Counted from the stretch's first letter, positions 26,289 to 37,038 are shown. The stretch is DNA of 37,736 nucleotides from an uncultured Clostridium sp. (GCA_948437895.1 CAOJKK010000012.1:1-37736); one strand, 5' to 3'. The notes: generated by a model from the sequence alone, not told the origin. Translations and numbers: made by a program.

Positions 26289-26872
26289 AGTTCGTTTCTA
26301 GCATCTTTAGCTAATTTAGAAACTTTAGCAGGATTCTCTATGCATTCAAATATTATCCATGGCATATTTTCTGGGTCTTTATTTAGAATTATATCCTTTA
26401 TATTATTTAAATCTTGCTTAGAGTCATTAGTTTCTTTATAAACAATTCCCATATATAAGTCGCCATATCCATTTTTTCTAGAATCACAGTGTATATCATC
26501 GTAGTTAATTAAATAACCAAATACTAATTTGTCTTTTTTAGATTCGTATTTTAGAGCTCTTTTATTAGTCAAACAATAATAGTCATCAGCAACTGCTTTC
26601 TTCTTTATGAATAGATCATATAGTAATGCATAAATAGCAATAACATCAAACAACAGTGTTGCTAAGAATATGATTATGAAGGTTATATTAATACCATAGG
26701 CACCATCACCAGTTTTAGTAACTATACTCCAAATTAGTAAAAATTGCATTAGTGCCATAAATCCAATTATAAATAATGGACCACCAATATTTTTACTTCC
26801 TGTTCCAGGAACAGGTCTTCCTTCATATATTATTTTTTCATCTTCTAGAAGATTACTTTTAAAATCATACAT
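26273..26872 (-). CDS. Membrane protein of unknown function, PH-like
   Basis: 199 residues, ATG after GGAGGTCCAGT. The opening has LLEDEKIIYEGRPVPG; LxExExIxYxGRP openings are typical of bacterial PH-domain-like membrane proteins. Two membrane helices (about 30-52 and 65-90) precede a soluble domain with YYCLTNKRALKYESK. Function unknown. Twelve bases after the DUF3592-like gene, so the two form a pair. Confidence 0.7.
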   Translation of the reverse strand: MYDFKSNLLEDEKIIYEGRPVPGTGSKNIGGPLFIIGFMALMQFLLIWSIVTKTGDGAYGINITFIIIFLATLLFDVIAIYALLYDLFIKKKAVADDYYCLTNKRALKYESKKDKLVFGYLINYDDIHCDSRKNGYGDLYMGIVYKETNDSKQDLNNIKDIILNKDPENMPWIIFECIENPAKVSKLAKDARNELKNNS

Positions 26873-26884
26873 ACTGGACCTCCG

Positions 26885-27595
26885 TTAGTTACCAATATAA
26901 TTATCAAATATAGATATATCTACAAAGTATTTACTAGGATTGTTTTCATCAATATATACAGGAATAGTAGTTATGTTTTTTGCATCTATTATTGGTTGTA
27001 TATTAGTCCATATATTTTGACTAGTAAAAGAATAAACTTTGTCTTCAATTTCATTAAAATATGAACATTCTATTACATATGGATTGCGACCGTTAACAGA
27101 ATAGCTAGTATTAAAAGAAACATCATCTATTTTAGCATCAATTCTTCTACCATATTCTTTTAGCTTTTTTAGAGAAGAAGATTTAATTCCACGATATAGA
27201 ATGAAGCATCCAACAGCAAAGAATATTCCTCCAAAAGGTATCATAATGAAACTTGCTATGTTTGAACTATTACTTTTAAAGTTATTTGGATTTTGAGGAT
27301 CATAATAAATATTTATTGTTTTTCCTTCATACATATCTGAACTGTAATATCCTAAATTTCCTCCATATGATTTACCATCTACATGAAAAATTACTTGCAC
27401 CAAATGACTGACATCCCCATCAGAATCACGAGAAGTTGTTATCTTAGTAATTTCCGCAGTCGCATCTATGGCGTTTTTCATAAATTTTGAGTTTTGTATA
27501 TTAAGAAAGATTGCTAACGCCATTATAAAAAATCCAACTGTTATAAAAATTGATGGAAATATAAATTGAATAAATGTATTTTTGTTATTTTTCAT
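26885..27595 (-). CDS. DUF3592-like membrane protein
   Basis: 236 residues. Helix 1 (about 8-28) is followed by ATAEITKITTSRDSDGDVSHLVQVIFHVDGKSY and YEGKTINIYYDPQNPNNF, the usual DUF3592 extracytoplasmic module. Helix 2 (about 110-135) is followed by a second similar module (DAKIDDVSFNTSYSVNGRNPYVIECSY, TTIPVYIDENNPSKYFVD). Function unknown. It lies 27 bases after the PBP gene and probably shares its transcript. Confidence 0.8.
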   Translation of the reverse strand: MKNNKNTFIQFIFPSIFITVGFFIMALAIFLNIQNSKFMKNAIDATAEITKITTSRDSDGDVSHLVQVIFHVDGKSYGGNLGYYSSDMYEGKTINIYYDPQNPNNFKSNSSNIASFIMIPFGGIFFAVGCFILYRGIKSSSLKKLKEYGRRIDAKIDDVSFNTSYSVNGRNPYVIECSYFNEIEDKVYSFTSQNIWTNIQPIIDAKNITTIPVYIDENNPSKYFVDISIFDNYIGN

Positions 27596-27622
27596 TTTAC
27601 TCTCCTTATCTATTAATTAATT

Positions 27623-29856
27623 TTAATATCCGTTAGCAGTCTCAGTTTGCATTGTAACTGTTATAGTGGTTCCTTGTTCAACTTCTTTTCCAGCAGTTAT
27701 ATTCTGGCTTACAACTGTTCCAGAACCATCTAATATAACATTTAAATTAGATGCTCTAGTTGAATTTATAACTTGAGCAGAAGTCATACCCTTTAAATTA
27801 GGAACTTTGGTGTTAGATCGTATATTGTTATTTGAAGTATATAAATATATAGTTGAGTCTTCAAGCAATGAAACACCAGGTTTTGGTACTTGATCTACAA
27901 TTAGAGTTTTATTTTCATCCTCTTCACCAGTTATCTTAACATTAAATCCTGAACTTTTTAAAAGTGACTTAGCTTCTTTTATACTTTTATTCCTTACATC
28001 TGGTAGAGTTGTAACTTTAGTTGAAGTAGAAGAAGTAGTATTAGAACTATTATCTGATGCAACTCCAACATACGGTAAAACCTCTGATAATATTTGTTTG
28101 ACTACAGGTCCGGCAACTTGGCTTCCTTGGTGACTATCTCCTTTAGGATCATAAATTGCAACTAAAACAACAACTTGAGTATTAACTGTAGGAGACATAG
28201 CTATAAATGAAGCTACATAACCTTCATCTTCATTTCCTGATAGGGGCTCAGATGTACCAGTTTTTCCACCTATAGAATAACCAGTTATTTTAGCATATTT
28301 ACCAGTACCATCAGTTACAACAGATTCTAGCATGTTCATCATAGTTTCAGCAGTCTCTTTAGAAACGGTTTGTCTTAGTGCATTAGGCTCAATAGTAGTT
28401 ATAGCTCCAGTGTCTGTGTCCTTTATCTCTTTTACAATACGTGGTTGCATAAGCACACCTTCATTTGCTATTGAAGAAATTGCTGTAATTAATTGGATTG
28501 GAGTAATTGTGAATCTTTGACCAAATGACATTGTAGCAAGGTTAAATTCATTTATATTATTTTCATCAAAGAATACACTATTTGACTCTCCATAAAAATA
28601 TGGATTTGTTTTATCAAAAAGACCAAAGCCTTTATAGTATTTATATAATGTATGTGCACCTATTTTTTGACCAAGCTGTATAAATGCAGGGTTACATGAA
28701 TTCATTAATGCTTGTCTTAAACTTTGGGCACCATGAGGGTCATAGTACTTCCAACAACGCATTCCAACTCCAGATACATTTTCAGTACCAGAACAATAGA
28801 AATCAGATTGCTTATCAGGAGTAATTAAACCTTCCTCTAAACCAGCAGCAGATGTTATTATTTTAAATGTAGAACCAGGTTCATAAGTGCTTTGAACTGC
28901 TGTGTTTTTCCACATGTTGAATAATGCATTACTTCTATCTTGTGAAGAAAGCTTGTCCCAAGTTTTCTTTAATTTAGGGTCATTTATTGTAAATGGTTCA
29001 TTAAGATTATAGTCTGGATATGTTGCCATAGCTAAAATGTCACCATTAGATGGATTCATTATTATAACATTTCCACCATCAGCTTTATTATCAGCTACTG
29101 CTTGTGAAAGATACTTTTCTGCAATAGATTGAATATTAACATCAATTGTAAGAGTAACATTATTACCATTTTGAACTTCTACATATGTTTGTTGTCCGTT
29201 TGGAATTTCACCATTAATAGAGTCAGTAGAAGTTAAATTTTTTCCGTGGGATTCCGAGCAAGAATATCATCTAATGTAGCTTCTAATCCAGCAAGTCCTG
29301 AATTTTCAGCACCAGTAAATCCAATAAGGTTTGATGCTAAATTATTATATGGATAGTATCTTTTGGTATCTCCATCAATACTGATACCAGAGGTTACTTT
29401 GTTATTTTTCATCCATTCCTCAAGAGCTGTTATTTTGTCATTTTCTACTTTTTCAGCAATAATAAATGTAGAAGTTTTTGTATTTAACTTTTCTAATGTT
29501 TCAGAATAGTCTAATTTAAAAATATCACTAAAAGCATGTGCTAATATTTCTTTATTAACTTCTGATCCATTAGAATATTTTACTTTGGAAGGATTCACAG
29601 AAACAGTATCAACTTCTGCACTAATTGCAAGTGCTTTGCCAGTAGAGTCATAAATTGTTCCTCTATTAGGTGTTATTGTTTTACTAGCTAACTGGTTTTT
29701 GACTGCAATCTCTTTTAGATTCGCACCTTGAACAAATTGCAAAACTCCAATACGAATAATTAATAAAAGAAGTAAAATAAAACCTACAGAAAGGCATGCT
29801 GTGAGTTTCTTTTTACCCAAATTATCTATTTTAATAATTCTTCTTTTTCTTCCCAT
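27623..29856 (-). CDS. Class B penicillin-binding protein with two PASTA domains (SpoVD/PBP2-like), two CGGA quadruplets
   Basis: 743 residues if CGGA is read as Gly at 29256-29253 (residue 201) and again at 29246-29243 (residue 204), separated only by Ile-Pro. This restores LDDILAGIPGKNLTSTDSINGE, the family's GxPGK motif, and joins two otherwise broken halves. Before the sites: an N-terminal anchor helix (about 17-40) and the dimerisation domain with NRGTIYDSTGKALA. After them: IMNPSNGDILAMATYP, active-site YEPGSTFKI, SCN (MNSCNPAF) and KTG (GGKTGTSEP) of the transpeptidase, then two C-terminal PASTA repeats (TTLPDVRNKSIKEAKSLL and TKVPNLKGMTSAQVINS). It crosslinks peptidoglycan during septation or spore cortex formation. 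Triplet reading stops soon after residue 207. Confidence 0.93.
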
Positions 29857-29954
29857 AAAAACACCTACTAATATTTACTATTTATATTGTAGAAATTGTA
29901 TATCATTATTTTGCAAAAAGCAATGATAATATAATTAAAATCATTAATTAATAG

Positions 29955-29983
29955 TTGAAAAAAATAGTATCAATATATATAAT
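29955..29983 (+). promoter_or_regulatory. Sigma-A promoter of the 342-residue membrane protein
   Basis: TTGAAA at 29955-29960, 17-base spacer, TATAAT at 29978-29983, about 14 bases before the predicted 5' end of the leader. Confidence 0.75.
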
Positions 29984-30003
29984 AAACATGAGGTGAACAC
30001 TAT

Positions 30004-31032
30004 ATGGAAAATAATGAGATTATAAAAAGTGGGTTTAAAAGAAAAAATATTTTTTTAATTATAAGTTTAATATCATTAGTATTATTTATTGCACTATTTA
30101 TATGGATAGGAACAATAGTTAATCAAGAAACAGGAGAACCAGAATATCTACATGATGTCATAATAAAATCAGGTGAGAAAGATAATATTTATTCTAAAGT
30201 GGAGATACAACTATTAACAGATAATTTTGCTACATATGGAGAAGGTAATAGTACAGATGAGAAATATTATTTTGCATTTGATGAGAATTATGGATACATT
30301 TTAAATTTAACTCCATCAACATTTAATTCTTTAAAAGAAATTAATGATTATACATATACACAAGATGCTGATGCAATACTTCCAGAACCAAAAGCTGTTA
30401 CAGGAATGACAAAAAGAATACCAGATGAGCTAAAAGAGATAGCAATAGAAACATACAATGAATTGATGGGAGAAGAAATTGTTAATGAAGGAAATTTTGA
30501 AGAATATTTAGGATCTGTATATCTTTGTGAAGGGATTACTCCACAAGATGATATAGATCTTCAGATGCTAGGGATTTTTATTGCAGGAACTGTATTTGTT
30601 ATGTTCTTTATATATTATATTGTTATAAATCAAAAAACAAAAAGAGTTATAAAAAGATATAAAGAAGATGGAGAATATGAAAAAGTAGAAGATGAATTAG
30701 AAAGAGAAATTAATAAATTTAAGAAAGCAAAAGTAGTATTAACACAAAACTATTTATTAGACATCTCTAAGGGAGTAGACATTATAAAATATTCAGAAAT
30801 TGCATGGATATATCCATTTAGCTTGAGACAATATGGAGCAATAACCTCTAAAAGTATTGTAATTGTAACAGAAGACAGAAAACAACATAAAATAGCAACA
30901 ATTGGAGCATTTAGCAAAAAGCAATTAGAAGAATATGATAGTCTGTTTAATTTGATAGTAGAAAAATCTCCACAGGCTTTAGTTGGATATAGTAAAGAAA
31001 ACAAAAAAGCTGTAAAGAATAAAAAAATATAG
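30004..31032 (+). CDS. Two-pass membrane protein of unknown function
   Basis: 342 residues, ATG after TGAGGTGAAC. Helix 1 (about 15-37), an acidic extracytoplasmic domain (about 38-190, LTDNFATYGEGNSTDEKYYFAFDENYGYILNL), helix 2 (about 193-213), then a cytoplasmic domain with a charged helix and a beta-rich PH-like part (SKSIVIVTEDRKQHKIATIG). I recognise no named family. Monocistronic with its own promoter and terminator. Confidence 0.7.
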   Translation: MENNEIIKSGFKRKNIFLIISLISLVLFIALFIWIGTIVNQETGEPEYLHDVIIKSGEKDNIYSKVEIQLLTDNFATYGEGNSTDEKYYFAFDENYGYILNLTPSTFNSLKEINDYTYTQDADAILPEPKAVTGMTKRIPDELKEIAIETYNELMGEEIVNEGNFEEYLGSVYLCEGITPQDDIDLQMLGIFIAGTVFVMFFIYYIVINQKTKRVIKRYKEDGEYEKVEDELEREINKFKKAKVVLTQNYLLDISKGVDIIKYSEIAWIYPFSLRQYGAITSKSIVIVTEDRKQHKIATIGAFSKKQLEEYDSLFNLIVEKSPQALVGYSKENKKAVKNKKI

Positions 31033-31041
31033 GAAGATATA

Positions 31042-31080
31042 ACAGGTCAATTTAATTATAAAAATTGACCTGTCTTTAAT
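31042..31080 (+). terminator. Terminator before rsmA
   Basis: ACAGGTCAATTT / AAATTGACCTGT stem followed by CTTTAATTT, 10 bases after the TAG at 31030-31032. Confidence 0.82.
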
Positions 31081-31110
31081 TTCAGGTTATAATAATAAAA
31101 GGTGATTATA

Positions 31111-31975
31111 TTGAACGCATACAAAGAAACAAAGGATATTTTAAAAAAATATAATATTGTAGCAAATAAAAGATTAGGACAAAATTTCTTAATAGATGAC
31201 GATGTAATAGATGGAATTGTTACTGCATCAGATGTTAATGAAAGTGATTTAATTATAGAAATAGGTCCAGGTCTTCGGAACACTTACAAAGAGGCTTCTT
31301 GAAAATGCAGGAAAGGTTGTATGTATAGAGTTAGATACTAGGATGATTGGTATTTTAAATGATAGGTTTAAATTCTATGATAACTTTGAAGTAATAAATG
31401 AAGATGTTTTAAAAGTAGATTTGAATAAATTAATAGAAGAAAACAAAAATGAGAAGTTAAAGAATACTAAGATTGTTGCAAATTTACCATATTATATAAC
31501 TACACCAATAATAATGAAGTTATTAGAAGATAAATTAGATATTGAAAGTATAACAGTTATGGTGCAAAAAGAGGTTGCAGATAGATTAGTAGATGTACCA
31601 GGTGGGAAAAATTCAGGAGCCATAACATATGGAGTAAATTATTATACAAAACCGCAAAAAGTAATAGAAGTGCCAAACAATTCATTTATACCTGCACCCG
31701 AGGTCAATTCTAGTGTTATCAAATTAGATGTATTAGATGCTCCAGCAGTAAAAGTAGAAAGTGAAGAATTGTTATTTAAAATAATAAAAATGGCATTTAT
31801 GCAAAAAAGAAAGACTCTTTTAAATGGACTTACAAATGGAAATTTAAGTGCTAAAGAAAATATAGAGCAAATGTTAATAGAGTTGGGATTTGATTTAAGA
31901 GTAAGAGGAGAAAAATTATCATTAGAAGATTTTGCAAAAATAGCTGATTATGCATTGGAAAAATTGACAAAATAG
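31111..31975 (+). CDS. rsmA: 16S rRNA dimethyladenosine transferase with one CGGA quadruplet
   Basis: 287 residues. TTG at 31111, 6 bases after AAAAGGTG, is preferred over the in-frame GTG at 31102 that lies inside that site. N-terminus NAYKETKDILKKYNIVANKRLGQNFLIDD is the KsgA/RsmA opening. At 31276 CGGA must be read as Gly56 to give the S-adenosylmethionine motif I, IIEIGPGLGTLTKRLLENAGKV; triplet reading stops at 31302. Later motifs are CIELDTRM, VANLPYYITTPI and MVQKEVADRLV. It dimethylates two adjacent adenines (m6,2A) near the 3' end of 16S rRNA. Confidence 0.96.
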
Positions 31976-32030
31976 CCATTTTGAGGTAAAATTAAAGGGT
32001 ATGTTAAAACAAAGGGGAGATAAATAATAT

Positions 32031-34038
32031 ATGCAAAATAATAACATGAATATGTTTGAGAATATAGAGACAAAAGCAAAGGTATACCTTGCAATAATTG
32101 CAGTAGCCTTAATTTTGTTATGCATAAATGTTCCAGCATATATCATTCCAAGTATTATTATATATATTGCAATTATCATATATACAATGTGGATATATAA
32201 TAAAAGAAAATACGAAATATCAAGTTATCTTAATGAACTTACATTAAATGTAGATTCAGCAGCAAAGAACACATTAATAAATTCGCCATTTCCATTAATA
32301 GTATTAGAAACGGATGGAAATGTTATTTGGAGAAGTTCTAAATTCAATAAAGAATTCGCTAATGTAGGGATTAACAATTATATTGATGATATCACAAAAG
32401 AAATAAAAGTGGATATAGACAATAATAATATACCTACAATAAATAAAGAAATTGATATAGATGAGAAAACTTATCATGTAATAGGTGACTATGTAAAAAT
32501 AAGACAAAAAGATAAAAGAAAAACAAGTAAATACATGACAATATTATATTTCGTAGACATTACAGAAAGTAAAGAATTATTAAAGAAATACAATGATTCT
32601 AAAACTTGTATAGGAATTATAATGATTGATAACTATGATGAAATTATACAAAGAATAGCTGCAGAAGAAAAACCTGTGGTAATGGCAGAAATAGAAAAAA
32701 CACTATATGATTGGGCAATTAAATCAGAAGGTGTAATGATAAAAACCGAAAGAGATACATTTGTATACGCTTTTGAGCAAAAGCATTTGGAGGAAATGCA
32801 AAACGAGAAATTTAGTGTGTTAGATAAAATAAAAGAAATAAAAACTAGTGAGAAACTACAAATAACATTAAGCATAGCTATATCTAATGAAGGGGAGACA
32901 AATTATGAAATATATCAAACAGCAAATGATGCAATGGATATAGCACTTGGAAGAGGTGGAGACCAAGCAGTTGTAAGAACAGATGGAAAATATAGTTTCT
33001 TTGGAGGTAGAGCACAAGAATTAGAAAAAAGAACTAAAGTTAAAGCAAGAGTTGTAGCACATGCTTTAGAAGAGTTAATAGAAGATGCAGAAAATGTAAT
33101 AATAATGGGACATCAAAATGGAGATATGGATTCAATTGGTGCTAGTTTAGGATTATATAGATTTGCAAAAACTATTAAAGAAGAAGTATATGTTGTAAAT
33201 AACACAAAAAACTTAGCTATTAATAGTTTTATAGATGCATTAAATGAGCAAGAAGAATATGAAGATGTAATTATTGATAAGTCTTCAGCTATGTCAAAAA
33301 TAAATCCTAATACATTATTAATAGTAGCAGATACTCATAAAAAGAATTTTGTTGAAGTGCCAGAACTTTTAGATAAAACAGAAAATATAGTGATAGTAGA
33401 TCATCATAGAAAGAGTGCGGACTTTATTGAAAATGCAACACTTACATTCCATGAAGCATATGCTTCATCAGCATCTGAATTAGTAACAGAAATTATAGAA
33501 TATGGAACTAATGATATAGTTCTAAACCAAATAGAGGCAGAAGGTTTATATGCTGGTATCATGGTAGATACAAAGAACTTTACATTCAAAACAGGTGTAA
33601 GAACTTTTGAAGCAGCTGCATATTTAAGAAAATATGGAATTGATATAATAAGAGTTAAAAAATGGTTCCAAAGTGATTTAGAGAGCTATAATGTTATAGC
33701 TGATATAGTAAAAAAAGCAGAGATAATAAATGAGTCTATAGGTATTTCTGAATATGAAGAAAAAGATAAAAATGCTAATTTAATTTGTGCTAAAGCTGCA
33801 GATGAATTACTTACAATTAGTAATATAACAGCATCATTTGTAATTGGAAACCAAGGAGATAAAATATGTATTAGTGGACGTTCTATAGGAGATATAAATG
33901 TTCAAATAATATTAGAAAAACTTCGGAGGCGGAGGACATATTACTCTTGCAGGAGCACAATTAGAAGGAATGACAATTGATGAAGCTAGACATGAGCTTA
34001 TTATAAGAATAAACGAATATTTTACAGAAATATCATAA
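32031..34038 (+). CDS. gdpP: Cyclic-di-AMP phosphodiesterase GdpP with one CGGA quadruplet
   Basis: 668 residues. Two N-terminal helices (about 20-60), a degenerate PAS domain (LETDGNVIWRSSKFNKEF), a degenerate GGDEF domain (CIGIIMIDNYDEIIQ), then the DHH domain: GHQNGDMDSIGASLGLYR (about 358-375) and VIVDHHRKSADF (about 454-465). At 33924 CGGA must be read as Gly632 to give LEKLGGGGHITLAGAQLEGM, the DHHA1 substrate-binding GGGGH motif, ending at the TAA 34036-34038. Triplet reading gives RRRRTYYSCRS and stops at 33980. It hydrolyses c-di-AMP and so affects wall and potassium homeostasis. In Firmicutes it often precedes rplI, which is absent here. Confidence 0.95.
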
Positions 34039-34232
34039 AACATACATGAAAAAATAATATAAAAGAAACAAAAGAGAAATTTTTAAAAGAATATATCACA
34101 AATTGCAAAAAACTTTTTCTATTTTGACAACTAGATATGACAAAAAAATCTAGATTGAAGTAGTAGAATTAGGACAAGCGACTAAAATTTATATATACAA
34201 AAGATTAGAGAAAGTTATTGAAGGTGGTAAGG

Positions 34233-36457
34233 ATGTTTCAGAATATAATAGATGAAGAAATAAAAGAGAATGAAAGTTTTGATACTGAAAACAAGAGAAA
34301 AAGGAATATAAATCTTAAAAGTTTATTTTCAGTATCTGACTTTATTTTATATGCAATTTCATTTATGGTATCTATGGTGAGCTTTGGAGGAGAATTTGCT
34401 CCATTTGGACTTGCTATGTTCGCAAGCGTTTGTAGTAATAGGATACCAGCTGGTATTGTATTTATTACAACTTGTTTAGGTAGTTTAGTCGGGTTTGGCC
34501 CAAATGGATTTTTAAGTTATTTGCTATCTGCTTTATTATTTATAGTAATGACATTAATATTTAGGCCAAAATATCAAGAAGATAGAAATGAAAAACAGAA
34601 ACTAGGTTTATATATTTTAGCAGCTTCATTTATTGTACAAGCAGGTAAAATGTTTTTCACAATGTTTTTAGTTTATGATTTATTAGCAAGCTTTGTGTTT
34701 GCAATTCTTACATATATATTCTATAAAATATTTGCAAATTCAATTACAGTAATAAAAGAATATGGAATAAAACAAGCATTTACAGTGGAAGAAGTAATTG
34801 GTGCAAGTTTATTATTATCAATAGCAATTTATTCTCTTCATGGATTAAATATATTTGGATTATCAATCAGTAATATTTTAAGTATCATGATTGTACTTTT
34901 CTTAGGATGGAAAAATGGAATGCTAGTTGGGGCAACTGCTGGAATCACAATAGGAATGGTACTTGGAATTATTGGGTCATCAAGTCCAGTACTTGTTGCA
35001 TCATATGCAATATCTCGGAATGATAGCAGGAATATTAAATAAACTTGGAAAGATAGGTGTTATAATAGGTTTTGCTTTAGGAAATGCAATCCTTACATAT
35101 GTAGCAAATGGAAACACAGTTCCAGTAATAACAATAAGGGAAATATTAATAGCTTCACTTGGGTTATTAGTACTTCCTAAAAATATTGATATCGATATAG
35201 CAGATATAGTTGGTAGAACAAAAATGCTTCCTACAACAGGTGGGCAAATTGAAGGAGATAAAGAAACTGTATACAAATTAAACACTGTTTCTGAAACTAT
35301 TTCAGAGATTGCAAGAAGCTATAGCGAAGTTGCTGCAACAACTATAGAAACAGATGAAGAACTTAAAAATGATAGTAAAGAGAGTTTTAAAGAAGAGCTT
35401 TTAAATAATATAGAAGACTTTTCAGATAATTTGTTATATGAAGATATAATATATGATGATGAATATATTTTAGACAATATATATGATTTATTAGAAGAAA
35501 AAGAAGAGATTAATAAAGATGAGTTAATAGAAATATTTGAAAGAAATAATAGCTATATTATGGGAATAAATGAAGATGATGAGAGAAGTAAAGAAATAGA
35601 GAATGATATAAACCAAATAGTTAAAGCTATTAATCATACATATAGAATAAACAAACTAAATTTAATATGGAAGCAAAAAGAAGCAAGTAACAAGAAAGTG
35701 CTTGCAAATCAACTTCGGAGGAGTTTCAAAAGTTATATCATCAATTGCTGATGATATAGAAGATAAAGAAAAAAAAGAAGAAATAGAAAAAGATAAAATG
35801 AAATTCAAGATTGAAGTAGCATCTGTAACTGCTACTAAGAATAATAGTGAAGTATCTGGTGATAGCAGTGTACAAACAAAACTTCATGACGGCAAATATA
35901 TGATGGCAATAAGTGATGGAATGGGTTCAGGACCAAGAGCAAAAAAAAGTAGCTCAACTGTTATTAAGATGTTAAAAAGATTACTTACAACAGGATTTGA
36001 TAGAGATGTTTCAATAGGATTAATTAATTCATCTGTAAACCTAAATTCAAATGAAGAGACTTATGCAACTATTGATATATCTGTATTTGATAGTAGTAAT
36101 GGAAACATTGAGTTTATAAAAAATGGAGCATGTCCAACATTCATAAAATCAAATAATAATGTAGAAGTAGTAAAAGCAGTATCACTTCCTGCAGGAATTG
36201 TAGATAATATTGATTTAGTAGTATACGATAAAGACCTAAAAGGTGGAGAAATTATAGTAATGTGTAGTGACGGAATATTAGAGTCAAATGATGAACTTAC
36301 TAATAAGGAAATTTGGGTTAAAGAATTATTAGAAAATATTGAAACAGATGATATTAAAAGAATAGCAGATATCATATTACAAGAATCTATAGACAATGGA
36401 TTAGGAATAGCAAAAGATGATATGACAATACTTATTGCAAAGGTAGAGAAGATATAA
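34233..36457 (+). CDS. spoIIE: Stage II sporulation protein E with two CGGA quadruplets
   Basis: 740 residues when CGGA at 35016 (Gly262) and 35716 (Gly495) are each read as one codon. ATG 34233 is chosen over the TTG at 34218, which lies before the AAGGTGG site. About ten membrane helices fill residues 35-300; the first site restores VASYAISGMIAGILNKLGKIG within them. A cytoplasmic linker follows; the second site restores NQLGGVSKVISSIADDIE at the edge of the catalytic part. The PP2C phosphatase has ISDGMGSGPRAKKSS (about 559-573), NGACPTFI, MCSDGILESN and KDDMTILI. SpoIIE dephosphorylates SpoIIAA to activate sigma-F and localises to the septum, so this organism very probably sporulates. The 194-base gap upstream holds a TTGACA (about 34125) without a clear -10. 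Confidence 0.95.
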
Positions 36458-36467
36458 CAATTAGATA

Positions 36468-36496
36468 TTGACAAATATTGTAAATACAATTATAAT
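36468..36496 (+). promoter_or_regulatory. Consensus promoter for a short rightward antisense RNA
   Basis: TTGACA at 36468-36473, 17 bases, TATAAT at 36491-36496: full consensus. The only thing immediately downstream on this strand is a hairpin 40 bases later. Confidence 0.8.
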
Positions 36497-36502
36497 ATAC
36501 AT

Positions 36503-36580
36503 AGACAAATACTTAATTAAATTCATTTGTGCAAATTAAAAAAAGGCACTAGCTGCAACTAGTGCCTTTTGCCTTATGTA
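36503..36580 (+). ncRNA. Candidate antisense antitoxin RNA
   Basis: Predicted to start near 36503 and to run into the 12-bp hairpin 36541-36570. On this strand the hairpin has only T4, so some transcripts may continue and cover the peptide gene at 36574-36642. It has no reading frame of note. Same arrangement as the RNA at 2830-2932, which strengthens both calls. Confidence 0.45.
36538..36570. terminator. Bidirectional terminator between spoIIE/antisense RNA and the peptide gene
   Basis: AAAAGGCACTAG / CTAGTGCCTTTT stem with a 6-base loop and flanking A and T runs. The T run on the minus strand is longer, so it is strongest for the peptide mRNA. Confidence 0.9.
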
Positions 36581-36642
36581 TCAAACTCTTTTAATATTAA
36601 AAGAACTAATAATAAAGCGAGTAACTTAATCAAATTCCTCAT
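36574..36642 (-). CDS. Candidate type I toxin: 22-residue hydrophobic membrane peptide
   Basis: ATG at 36642 lies 12 bases after AAAGGAGG. The peptide begins MRNLIKLL, has a leucine/valine-rich helix, and ends in a charged LKEFDT tail. In the leader, CCTTTC and GAAAGG can pair and partly hide the Shine-Dalgarno sequence. It has a consensus minus-strand promoter, a strong terminator just after the stop, and an opposing promoter beyond. It resembles the 2749-2811 locus in size, helix, Lys placement, leader fold and layout, though the two peptides share no clear identity. Called by architecture. Confidence 0.55.
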   Translation of the reverse strand: MRNLIKLLALLLVLLILKEFDT

Positions 36643-36688
36643 TTGTACAAATAACCTCCTTTCTGCCAATAAGCGAAAGGCAAGAGCA

Positions 36689-36717
36689 ATTATATCACTC
36701 GACAACAGAAATGTAAA
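36689..36717 (-). promoter_or_regulatory. Sigma-A promoter of the 22-residue peptide
   Basis: On the minus strand, TTTACA, 17 bases, TATAAT, with the -10 near 36694-36689. The transcript would start a few bases before the CCTTTC half of the leader hairpin. Confidence 0.75.
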
Positions 36718-36748
36718 TATTTTCCATAAAATAAACTAGCATAAATAA

Positions 36749-36777
36749 TTGACAAAAAAGGAAAAATAATATAAAAT
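36749..36777 (+). promoter_or_regulatory. Promoter of the T-box/aspS transcript
   Basis: TTGACA at 36749-36754, 17 bases, TAAAAT at 36772-36777, just upstream of the T-box leader. Confidence 0.75.
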
Positions 36778-36784
36778 ATAAAGC

Positions 36785-37002
36785 AGTCACAAAAAGCGTT
36801 GATAATGAAAGTAATTAATATAATTATTTAAAGAGAGTAAATGTCTAGGCTGAAAGCATTTATAAATAAGTTTAATTATGAAACACATTAGAGCTTATAA
36901 AATTAAAATAAAAGCGGGAATCTATTTCCAATAAGGGTGGCACCGCGGAGAAAATAAAGTTATCTTCGTCCCTATATACATATAGTATATAGGGACGTTT
37001 TT
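36785..37002 (+). promoter_or_regulatory. T-box riboswitch controlling aspS
   Basis: The T-box sequence AAGGGTGGCACCGCGG lies at about 36933-36948 and is invariant in the class. Stem I elements precede it (AGTAATTA near 36810, the apical region GTCTAGGCTGAAAGC). Uncharged tRNA would bind and stabilise the antiterminator. The competing terminator CGTCCCTATATA / TATATAGGGACG with a T5 tail is at 36967-37002. The specifier is probably in TATGAAACACATT (36876-36888), where AAC (Asn) is one possible reading; I cannot fix it without folding. Confidence 0.9.
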
Positions 37003-37038
37003 ATTATTTATATAAATAATTTGAAAGGGGAAACAAGC

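Noticed and set aside
34120-34150. Promoter or Spo0A box upstream of spoIIE
   Set aside because: TTGACA and TTTTGACA-like strings are present, but no correctly spaced -10 or clear 0A box could be aligned by eye.
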